This document shows, piece after piece, positions 17,531 through 25,800 of a stretch of DNA of 64,000 bases (position 1 is its first letter; each line of letters begins with the position of its first letter). Below the pieces are notes generated by a model. The model was not told the DNA's origin and did not search any database. It saw only the letters and a list, made by a program, of their open reading frames with translations. Source of the DNA: Corynebacterium afermentans subsp. afermentans (GTDB lineage: Bacteria; Actinomycetota; Actinomycetes; Mycobacteriales; Mycobacteriaceae); the NCBI RefSeq assembly GCF_030408355.1, contig NZ_CP046606.1:124001-188000 (forward strand). Direction: 5' to 3'. Made by a program: the position numbers and the translations under genes.

Positions 17531-18496
17531 ATGAATGTCGACTTCGAGCCGGTACTCACGCACGAGAGCCAGCGTGTGGCCGGGACCAACTACAGGCGGG
17601 TAAGCGGGCGACGGTATCTGGCTGAGCACCACTGCCGGGAGGCGTGGTTGGTGGATCTTTCCTCTCGCCACCACCCGCGCCGGGTGCACTATTGGGGACC
17701 GGCCGCCGCCCGAGCTGTCGCGCACGCGGTTGAGCGGCCCGGGTCCGTGCTCGGCGGGTTTTCGGCGTTGGCGGTGTACGGGATGCCGTTTCTAGTGGAA
17801 GGGGCGGATACTGTGTTGTTCTCCGCCACCGCGAAAAACCAGGTGGGCGGGGAGTTCTCGCCGACGGTGCGGCGGCCTTCTCGTGCCTCGTTCAGCGCCT
17901 GGGTTCTGGTTCACCGAGGGGTGTCTTTCCGGGCTGCGTCGCCGGTCGACGCATTGGTCCAAGCGCTGCAACAGGTGAAAAAGGGCGAACACGGTTGGGA
18001 CGTTGTGGGGGTCGCCGGGTGGTCGCCGCAGGAGCTTATGGCTCTCCAGCTCATCGACTGCGCTCGTCGGTTCCTCGGCATTTCATTGCGGGACATCCAC
18101 GACGGTGCGCGGGGGAGAGTGGATGCGCGGTGGCTGAAACGGCTGCTGGCCTGCAGCAGCAGCCGCGCCGATTCGCCGAAAGAAACCGAGATGCGTCTGT
18201 TGGTCAAGGAATTGGCCGCTCGCTACGGATACACCGTGGAAGAGCAGGTGCCATTTATTGTTAACGGGAGGATCGTCACGGTTTTCGATTTGGCTATCCC
18301 GGAGTTGAAGATCGCCATCATGTACGACGGCGCCCACCACCTGGAATGGAAACAGCGTAAGAAGGACTCTTCCATCACCATCAAGATGACCGCGGCAGGG
18401 TGGACGCCTGCGCGGTGCGCCTCAGAGACCATGTTTGAGTGTCTCGAGCTCATCGAGGACATCATGCAGAAAAGTTCACGCGGTCAGCCCGTCTGA
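17531..18496 (+). CDS. Unknown protein with PD-(D/E)xK-like (DUF559/Vsr-type) C-terminal domain
   Basis: 321 residues. The N-terminal two thirds resemble actinobacterial proteins with a helical DNA-binding-like region (LVDLSSRHHPRRVHYWGP, VLGGFSALAVYGMPFL). The C-terminal part shows a nuclease-like pattern: SPKETEMRLLVKELAAR (Glu), TVFDLAIPELKIAIMYDG (Asp), then HHLEWKQRKKD. That is the order of the very short patch repair/DUF559 fold, but substrate and activity are not known. It stands alone between glfT1 and wzt, on the opposite strand from both, so it is probably independent cargo within the cell-wall locus. Confidence 0.6.
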   Translation: MNVDFEPVLTHESQRVAGTNYRRVSGRRYLAEHHCREAWLVDLSSRHHPRRVHYWGPAAARAVAHAVERPGSVLGGFSALAVYGMPFLVEGADTVLFSATAKNQVGGEFSPTVRRPSRASFSAWVLVHRGVSFRAASPVDALVQALQQVKKGEHGWDVVGVAGWSPQELMALQLIDCARRFLGISLRDIHDGARGRVDARWLKRLLACSSSRADSPKETEMRLLVKELAARYGYTVEEQVPFIVNGRIVTVFDLAIPELKIAIMYDGAHHLEWKQRKKDSSITIKMTAAGWTPARCASETMFECLELIEDIMQKSSRGQPV

Positions 18497-18598
18497 GTGA
18501 ACTTTTCCGCATCGCGCATTTTTCGGCCTGGGGAAAGTGAACTATTCCGCATGCCGATGTAGACGGATTCATCGGCGTGTGAATTTTTCTGCAGGGGG

Positions 18599-19387
18599 CT
18601 ATTCCCCGTGGAAGCGCTCGACCAGCTCCGCGACGTACTCGCCGGTCTCGGGGCCCTCGTAGGCGCCCACGACGTCGGCGACCAGGCCGGCTTCGCGGAT
18701 CTCGCCCTTGTCCACCCACAGGGCGGTGTTGCACAGCTGGGCCAAAAAGTCGTTGGAGTGGGAGGCGAAGACCAGGATGCCGGACTTTTTCACCATCTCG
18801 GCGAGCCGGACGCGGGCTTTGGCCATGAAGGCGGCGTCGACGGCGCCGATACCCTCGTCCAACAGCAAAATCTCCGGCTCGATGGAGGTGACCACGCCCA
18901 GCGCCAGGCGGACTCGCATGCCGGTGGAGTAGGTGCGAAGCGGCATGTTGAGGTAGTCGCCGAGCTCGGAAAACTCGGCGATTTCGTCCATCTTCGCCTT
19001 CATCTGCTTGCGCGTCTGGCCCAGGAACAACCCGCGGATGATGATGTTTTCGTAGCCGGAGATCTCCGGGTCCATGCCCACACCCAGGTCGAAGACGGGG
19101 GCGACGCGGCCGCGCACGTCGGCGACGCCGCGGGTGGGCTCGTAGATACCGGACAGCAGGCGCAGCAGGGTGGACTTGCCGGCGCCGTTGTGGCCGACCA
19201 GGCCGACGCGGTCGCCTTCCCTCAAATGAAGGTTGATGTCGCGCAGCGCCTCCACGACCACGGTGTTGGAGGCGTTCTGGCCGATCTTGCCGCCCGCGGA
19301 GGACATCACGGCCTTCTTCAGGGAGCGGGATTTGGCGTCGAAGATGGGGAAGTCGACGCAGGCGTTGTAGGTGTCGATGGAAACCAT
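18599..19387 (-). CDS. wzt: ABC transporter ATPase Wzt, galactan export
   Basis: 262 residues. Walker A GHNGAGKSTLLRLLSG, signature region TYSTGMRVRLALG, Walker B EILLLDEGIGAVD. It has no C-terminal carbohydrate-binding extension, like the mycobacterial version. It pairs with the Wzm permease immediately upstream to move the decaprenyl-diphosphate-linked galactan across the membrane. The gap to the permease gene is 17 nt, and glfT1 is 1.1 kb away. The N-terminus (MVSIDTYNACVDFPIFDAKS) precedes the ATPase core as expected for this family. Confidence 0.93.
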   Translation of the reverse strand: MVSIDTYNACVDFPIFDAKSRSLKKAVMSSAGGKIGQNASNTVVVEALRDINLHLREGDRVGLVGHNGAGKSTLLRLLSGIYEPTRGVADVRGRVAPVFDLGVGMDPEISGYENIIIRGLFLGQTRKQMKAKMDEIAEFSELGDYLNMPLRTYSTGMRVRLALGVVTSIEPEILLLDEGIGAVDAAFMAKARVRLAEMVKKSGILVFASHSNDFLAQLCNTALWVDKGEIREAGLVADVVGAYEGPETGEYVAELVERFHGE

Positions 19388-19404
19388 GTGAAACTCCTAA
19401 CCTC

Positions 19405-20253
19405 CTAAACCCAGTACGGCACGCGGAAGCGCCAGCGCTTCATGGCCAGCAGGGTGATCAGGATGCCGGCAACGGTGCAGGCGAGGACGATGCCCCAGTG
19501 GTAGGCGGCCAACGGTTCGTCGATAAGCGGGGCCCTCACGATCTCGAGGTAGTGGTAGAGGGGGTTGACCTCGGCGAGCATGGCGCGCTGCGCGACCTCG
19601 CCGCCTTGGTCTTTGAGGGTGCGGGTGGTCCAGACGATCGGGGTGACGTAGAAGAGGAGCTGCACCAGGGCCTCGAGAAGCGGGGCGACGTCGCGGAAGC
19701 GGGTGGCCACCATGCCGAAGAACATGGCCACCCACACGCCGTTGACCACAAGCAGCGCCAGCCCGGGGATGAACAGCAGCGTGTGCAGGGTCAGCGGGAT
19801 GCGGAAGATCAACACCAGCAGCAGCCAGATCACCATGTTGTGCGCCAAAAACAGCAGTTGGCGCCACACCAGGCGGTAGACGTGCACCGACAGCGCGGAC
19901 GGGAGCTGTTTGATCAGCCCCTCGTTTTCGATGAAGACGTTCGCGCCGTCCTTGATGCAGCCGGAGAGGAAGCCCCAGACGATGAAGCCGACGGTGACGT
20001 GGGGGAGAAACTCCGCGACGTCGATCTGGAACAGCATGGAGTACAAAAGGCCCAGCGCCAGCGACATCACGCCGGTGGCGATGGTGATCCAGAGTGGACC
20101 GAGGGTGGACCTCTTATACCGCTGCTTGATGTCTTGCCACCCCAGTTGCAGCCAGAGCTCGTGCTGGCCCCAGCCGCGGATGAGGTCGTCGAACGCGCGC
20201 CGGAAGGTCTTGGACTTCGACGGCGGCGTGTCTTCGCCCGGAGGGCTGGTCAT
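19405..20253 (-). CDS. wzm: ABC transporter permease Wzm, galactan export
   Basis: 282 residues, six hydrophobic helices, ABC-2 family. The amphipathic N-terminal interface helix is visible in WLQLGWQDIKQRYKRSTLGP; the end is RWRFRVPYWV. With Wzt it forms the exporter for lipid-linked galactan. I chose ATG 20253 (MTSPPGED). An in-frame GTG about 13 codons upstream (VHNEDQLRQ) is an alternative because no clear ribosome-binding site precedes either. The divergent aminotransferase-like gene begins 144 nt away. Confidence 0.9.
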   Translation of the reverse strand: MTSPPGEDTPPSKSKTFRRAFDDLIRGWGQHELWLQLGWQDIKQRYKRSTLGPLWITIATGVMSLALGLLYSMLFQIDVAEFLPHVTVGFIVWGFLSGCIKDGANVFIENEGLIKQLPSALSVHVYRLVWRQLLFLAHNMVIWLLLVLIFRIPLTLHTLLFIPGLALLVVNGVWVAMFFGMVATRFRDVAPLLEALVQLLFYVTPIVWTTRTLKDQGGEVAQRAMLAEVNPLYHYLEIVRAPLIDEPLAAYHWGIVLACTVAGILITLLAMKRWRFRVPYWV

Positions 20254-20397
20254 GCGGGCGACGTCTTGGCGCAGCTGATCTTCGTTGTGCACGCAGATCA
20301 CCCTAGTGCACTGCATTTGCGCACCCGAGCTGGCGGTGTGCGCCGTGTCGGACAGGCGTGCATAATTGGGGCATTCTTGCCTGAAGGGAGGTCGGCC

Positions 20398-21609
20398 GTG
20401 GCGTATGACGTGTGGGGAGTGCGTGGACTTTACACATCGCTCGGTAGCGGCTGGACGTACCTGAACGCCCACACACAGCCGCAGGTGCCGGAGAAGGTGG
20501 CGACGGCGGTCTCGCGAAGCTTCCGCGGCGCGGCGCTGGTGCCGCCGCCGGAGCCGGTGCTGGGATCGCACTCGAAGGAGGCGTTGGGCCAGCCGGAGGG
20601 CGTGCAGTACCCGGAGATGGCGCGGGTGGCCATCGCGGACCTGACCGGTGTGGCGACGGACCAGGTGGTGCTGGGACCGAGCGTGTCTGCGCTGTACTCG
20701 GCGCTGGTCAACGCGATGAAGCCGATGCTGCGCCGCAATTCCTCTATCGTGCTCAACCCGCTGGACCGGCCGCATTTGACCAAGCGTCTGCGGCGCGCCG
20801 GGCTGGATGAGGCGTGGGCGCAGGCGGACCTGGCCACCGGCGATCTGCCGGCGTGGCAGTACAGCGAGATCGCGGACGGCTCCACCCGCCTGGTATCTGT
20901 GCCGGCGGCGCACGCGGAGCTGGGCAACGTGGTGCGCGTCGCCGACATTGTGGAGGCGGTGCGCGAAAGGTCGAGGGCGTGGGTGCTTGTGGACGCCACC
21001 GCGTACGCCCCTTACCGGCCCGTTGACCTCGAGGCATGGGGTGCGGACGTGGCCGCAGTGGACATCGCTCAGCTGGGCGGGCCGGACATCGCCGCGCTGA
21101 TCTTCCGCGACACCGCCATGTTCAAGCGCCTTGACATGGACGCGCTGGACCTGGAGGTCTCCCAGGGCTTGGCGGGCGCGGTGCCGGCGGTGGTGGACCA
21201 CTACGCCTCGCTGGTGGAGGGTTTCTCTGGCCGTGCGACCCGCCGCAACCGCTTGAAGTACTCCCTGGACGCGACCACCGCTTATCTCAACGGCCTGCGG
21301 GATGACCTGCACACGTTCTTGGGCACCCTGCCCGCCGTGCACATCGTTGGCGTCAGCGGCGAGGCGGCCGCGGACGCTCGCGTGGAGCGCATCCCGCGCC
21401 TGGCGTTCGGCGTGACGGGAGTCCCCAGCGAAACTGTGCTGCAGCGGCTGCTTGCCAACGGCATCGTGGCCACAAAGACGTGCGCCACACCGCTTCTCGA
21501 CGACATGGGCGTGGCCGACATGGGCGGCGCCGTGACCATCGCCATGTCGCCGTTTAACACCCAGAACGACATTGAGCAGCTGGTGCGGACGGTGGCGTCT
21601 TTGGCCTAG
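20398..21609 (+). CDS. Class V aminotransferase/cysteine-desulfurase-like protein lacking the PLP lysine
   Basis: 403 residues from a GTG with a strong GGGAGG site 5 nt upstream and a possible -10 (CATAAT) near 20361. The fold matches the cysteine-desulfurase-like branch of class V enzymes: VRGLYTSLGSGWTYLNAHTQ, later WVLVDATAYAPYRPVDLEAWG and FGVTGVPSETV. At the Schiff-base position, where relatives have a Lys before the (F/G)GP motif, this protein reads VDIAQLGGPDIAAL, with Gln in place of Lys. It may therefore be a non-catalytic relative, or an enzyme with another chemistry. The pair with the convergent quinone oxidoreductase (4-nt overlap) is arranged like Rv3777-Rv3778c near the mycobacterial arabinogalactan locus. 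Confidence 0.82.
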   Translation: MAYDVWGVRGLYTSLGSGWTYLNAHTQPQVPEKVATAVSRSFRGAALVPPPEPVLGSHSKEALGQPEGVQYPEMARVAIADLTGVATDQVVLGPSVSALYSALVNAMKPMLRRNSSIVLNPLDRPHLTKRLRRAGLDEAWAQADLATGDLPAWQYSEIADGSTRLVSVPAAHAELGNVVRVADIVEAVRERSRAWVLVDATAYAPYRPVDLEAWGADVAAVDIAQLGGPDIAALIFRDTAMFKRLDMDALDLEVSQGLAGAVPAVVDHYASLVEGFSGRATRRNRLKYSLDATTAYLNGLRDDLHTFLGTLPAVHIVGVSGEAAADARVERIPRLAFGVTGVPSETVLQRLLANGIVATKTCATPLLDDMGVADMGGAVTIAMSPFNTQNDIEQLVRTVASLA

Positions 21610-22541
21610 ACCGTCAGGATGAGTTTCCCGGTGTTGTCGCCGGAATCCAGGTGCTTGTGGGCTTTCTTGGCGTCTTCGAGCGGGAAGCGCGCGGAGATGT
21701 TTGGGGCGATCTTGCCGGACTCGATCAGCGGCCACACATTTTCCACCGTGGAGGAAACAATCGCCGCCTTCATCGGGCGCGGCCGTGCGCGCAGGGTCGT
21801 GGCGGTGACGGAGAGGCGACGCGGCATCATCCGCCCCAGCGACAGCGTGCCTTTCGGCCCGCCCTGCACCGCGATGACGATGAGGTGCCCGTCCGTGTTC
21901 AGCGTCTTGATGTTCTGCTCCAGGTACGGCCCGCCAACCACGTCCAGGATCGCGTCCGCCCAGCCGGGCAGCTCCTCGGCGAAGTCCTGCTCCTTGTAGT
22001 TGATCAGGATGTCCGCACCGAGCTCGCGGCAATACTCGAGCTTTTCTTGGCTGCCGGCGGTAACGGCCACCTCGCAGCCGAGCGCCTTGCACATCTGGAT
22101 GGCAAAGGAGCCGATGCCGCCGGCGCCGCCGTGGATGAGTACGCGGTCGCCTTTGGAGATCCCGGCGATCATGCCCAGGTTGGACCACACCGTGCACGCC
22201 ACCTCGACCACGCCGGCGGTTTCCTCAACCGTCAGGCCCTTTGGGATGGGTGTGAGCTGACCCTCCGGCACTGCGACATACTCGGCGTAGCCGCCGCCGG
22301 CGAGCAGGCAGCCGACCTCCTCGCCTTCCTTGCGGCCAGTCGTGCCCGGGTCTGTGATGATTCCCGCGCATTCCAGACCCATAATCTCGGACTCGCCTTT
22401 CGGCGGCGGGTACTTCCCGGCGGCTTGCATCAGGTCGCCGCGGTTTACGCCGGCGGCCACGACCTTGACGAGGACTTCGCCGTCTTGCGGGGTGGGCCTT
22501 TGGGCGTCGTAAAGCATGAGCTGTTCACTAATTGCTTTCAT
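21606..22541 (-). CDS. NAD(P)H quinone oxidoreductase, zinc-independent MDR family
   Basis: 311 residues, PIG3/QOR type. N-terminal catalytic half with VVAAGVNRGDLMQAAGKYPPP, a Rossmann motif HGGAGGIGSFAIQM at about 132-145, and TGKLILTV at the end. It lacks the structural-zinc cysteines of alcohol dehydrogenases, as expected for quinone or enoyl reductases of this branch. The likely reaction is NADPH-dependent reduction of quinones or alpha,beta-unsaturated carbonyls; the substrate is unknown. It converges with the aminotransferase-like gene and its start faces the tRNA-Ser gene. Confidence 0.88.
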   Translation of the reverse strand: MKAISEQLMLYDAQRPTPQDGEVLVKVVAAGVNRGDLMQAAGKYPPPKGESEIMGLECAGIITDPGTTGRKEGEEVGCLLAGGGYAEYVAVPEGQLTPIPKGLTVEETAGVVEVACTVWSNLGMIAGISKGDRVLIHGGAGGIGSFAIQMCKALGCEVAVTAGSQEKLEYCRELGADILINYKEQDFAEELPGWADAILDVVGGPYLEQNIKTLNTDGHLIVIAVQGGPKGTLSLGRMMPRRLSVTATTLRARPRPMKAAIVSSTVENVWPLIESGKIAPNISARFPLEDAKKAHKHLDSGDNTGKLILTV

Positions 22542-22572
22542 GCGGTCAGGCTACGTTAGACTGCTCTGAGTT

Positions 22573-22660
22573 GGAGACGTGGCAGAGTGGCCGAATGCAC
22601 CGGTCTTGAAAACCGGCGAGGTTTATCCCTCCGCGGGTTCAAATCCCGCCGTCTCCGCCA
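22573..22660 (+). tRNA. tRNA-Ser (TGA anticodon)
   Basis: 88 nt with CCA encoded. The acceptor GGAGACG pairs with CGTCTCC, the anticodon loop is CTTGAAA, there is a long variable arm typical of Ser, and the T loop is GGTTCAAATCC. Reads UCA and probably UCG. Confidence 0.95.
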
Positions 22661-22860
22661 ACTACTTTTTGGGGGCCTTTGCTTATCGACGCCTTCCGGT
22701 TTCCCTCCCTTCCTTACATCCCGGTGAATTTATTGGGGTTGCCTAGGAGGACCATCGTGTATGCGTGTAATCTCTTTAGCGCGTCCGACTCTGAGTTGTA
22801 CACCAATTGGTGTAACTAGAGCGGGGAACATTGAAATGCTTGCTGATATGGAGGCCAGAG
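22661..22860 (+). promoter_or_regulatory. Leader of surface-protein gene with perfect 16-bp palindrome
   Basis: This 200-nt gap holds a perfect palindrome TACACCAATTGGTGTA at 22799-22814, about 47 nt before the chosen ATG, and a strong ribosome-binding site (GGAGG, 22850-22854). The palindrome is a good operator candidate for a dimeric repressor. No clear -35/-10 pair is assigned. Confidence 0.55.
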
Positions 22861-25800
22861 ATGAGCGAGAATAAAGGACCAAACGCGAAGAAAAACCGCT
22901 GGTGGCGCAGTGTTGCCGCGGTAGTCAGCACAGTGGCGCTGGGCATCGGCGGGGTGGCGGTGCCGGGCACTCCGGTGGCGAGCGCGTGGACTCAGACGGA
23001 CATCCCTCAAAGTTTCGGGAAAGATCTTGACGAAAACTATATGCCGAAGACCACAGCTAGCTTCTGGCAATTCGACCCGGAAACCTTGAAAGAAGACGGT
23101 AGCTTCGCCTACACGATTCAGGGGTCCGCAACGGCGCCAAAGCCAAAACCAGAACCGGATGCTCCGGTGGAGAAGCAGAGCGGCGCGTCCGATATTAAAA
23201 CGATGACTGTGTGGGTCTGGCCTGCAACTTCCAACGTGACGTTGAAGGAACCCGCTCCGGCGGACTTCCGGTGGGAAAGCGGTGAAGAACGGCAGTTTGC
23301 GAGCATTGAGGAAGTCGACGTGGACCCTGGCAGGGTCGAGGACGCAGACGGCAACGAGATTGGCGGCGGTAAGGGCTACAAGATTGTTTTCGAAAACATC
23401 GACGCAGCAAAAGATAGTTTTACCGCGGACCTCCAGGCCCAGCTGAACGGGGATATCCCTGCCGGCGAGAGGGTGACGGCCGCCAGCTTTGTGGAATCAA
23501 CGATTAACCCCGATGTTTTTTGGGACGCAGAAGAACAGTGGATCGAACAAGATCCGAGCACCCCGGATACTTGCGCAGGTGTCGCACACGGTAAGCACCG
23601 CCTCCAAGGCGGAGGCTACGGCCGGTGGATGGCCGAAATGTACCTCGGTTCCTTGAACGGAAACCTGGAACTTAGGGGCGCGCCGCGTATTACGTTCACG
23701 CTGCCTAACGGGACAGAGATCAGTGGCGAGGACTCGGATATGGAAAAAGGCCAGGTTGACTCGCCCGTCTTGGATGAACGTTTTAAGCAGCAGTTCGAAG
23801 AAAACAACCCGAATACCGTGTGGGGGCAGAAGTTCGACTGGCCCTTCGACATTAACACCCACACAGGCGACTTCTGGCTTCCTACCGGGACCGTCCTAGA
23901 GATCGAGCAAAGAATCTACGACCTGGACAAGCCGTGTTCGGACGAAAAATGGGGAGGCGAGAAACTGCACCACCGCGCGATGCTTACGTCCGCGGCCGCG
24001 GATGTCGCGAAATCCGCGGGTGCCTTCACCAATTTCGTAGTGCCTGAGGAGCCGTGTGATTGTGAGCTCGGTTCGGTGGGCGACAAGGTCTGGGTGGACA
24101 CTAACCGGAACGGTAAGGAGGACCCGGATGAGAAGACGGGTGTTCCTGGTGTGACCGTCGTTGTCATGGACAAGGACGGCAAGGAAGAAGTCGCACGCAC
24201 TGTCACCGATAAGGATGGCAACTGGAAGGTTAACCTCAAACCGGGCGACTACACGGTTGTCTACGAGCCGGGTGACCACACTCCGAGTGACAAGGAGCAG
24301 GTGAAGCGTACTGTCACTGTTGAGCCGGGCAAGGACCGTGACGATGTTGACCTTGGTATTTTGCCGTCTGGTTCTGTTGGTGATCGTGTTTGGGTTGACG
24401 AGGACGGCGACGGTAAGCAGGGCGAGAATGAGAAGGGCCTTGAAAACGTCGTGGTGTTGGTGTCCCGTGAGGGTGAGCCGACGCGTTCCGCAGTCACCGA
24501 TGCAAACGGTGATTGGAAGATTGAGGGTCTGAACCCGAACGCTGAGTACGACATCCGGTTTGTGAAGCCTGAGGGCTGGGAGGTTACCGGTAAGGTTCCG
24601 GGTTCGGATGAGTCCGGTCTGGCTTCGAAGGTGACGGTGAAGCCGGGTGAGTACGACCGCACTTACGATCTGGGTCTGCGGAAACTCGATCCGGATTGTG
24701 ATTGTGAGCCGGTCAAGCCGGGCACGATCGGTGATCGTGTCTGGGTTGATGAGAACGGTGATGGCAAGGAAGACCCGGATGAGAAGACGGGTGTTCCGGA
24801 TGTGACCGTGATTGTCCGTGACAAGGATGGCAATGAGGTCACCCGTACTGTCACGGATGAGGACGGTAACTGGAAGGTTGACGTTGAGCCGGGCGAGTAC
24901 ACCGTGGAATACATCCCGGGTGGTCGTACTCCGTCGCAGCCGGATCAGGTCAAGACCACTGTGACGATCAAGCCTGGCGAGAAGCGTGATGATGTTGACC
25001 TTGGCATCCTGCCGTCTGGTTCTGTTGGTGATCGTGTTTGGGTTGACGAGGACGGCGACGGTAAGCAGGGCGAGAATGAGAAGGGCCTTGAAAACGTCGT
25101 GGTGCTGGTGTCCCGTGAGGGTGAGCCGACGCGTTCCGCAGTCACCGATGCAAACGGTGATTGGAAGATTGAGGGGCTGAACCCGAACGCTGAGTACGAC
25201 ATCCGCTTTGTGAAGCCTGAGGGCTGGGAGGTCACCGGTAAGGTTCCGGGTTCAGATGAGTCCGGTCTGGCTTCGAAGGTGACGGTGAAGCCGAATGAGT
25301 ACAACGACTCCTACGACCTTGGTCTGAAGAAGATTGATACGTGTCGCGAGTGTGAGCCGAAGAAGCCGAACCGTCTCGGTGATCTCGTGTGGGTGGATAC
25401 CAACGGCAACGGCAAACAGGATCCGGACGAGACTGAGGGTGCGCCTGACGTCACGGTGATTGTCCGCGACGGAGAAGGCAACGAGGTCACCCGCACCGTC
25501 ACGGATGAGGACGGTGAGTGGAAGGTCGACGTCGAGCCGGGCGACTACGAGATTGAGTACCGTCCGCGCGACTGGAAGCCGACCGATCCGGAGAAGGTGA
25601 CCCAGACGGCCACCGTGGATGAGGGCGATGAAGGTAAGGACTATCTGGACTTCGACTTGGGTGTGCAGCCGAAGGAGCCAACCCCTCCGGAGAAAGAAAT
25701 CGTTCCGACCACTGTCGAGAAGGCTGTCCCGACCACAGTGAAGCAGCCGGTGCCGACCACTGTGGAGAAGGAAGTGCCGACCACCGTGACGAAGGAGATC

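Noticed and set aside
17531..18496. Toxin-antitoxin (AbiEi-like) assignment for the nuclease-like protein
   Set aside because: No adjacent AbiEii-type gene is present, and the C-terminal acidic/charged pattern fits a nuclease-like fold better; left as unknown.
20254..20310. Longer N-terminus for Wzm from an upstream ATG near 20300
   Set aside because: The added residues are polar and unlike family N-termini, and no ribosome-binding site supports them; kept only as a noted alternative from the GTG.
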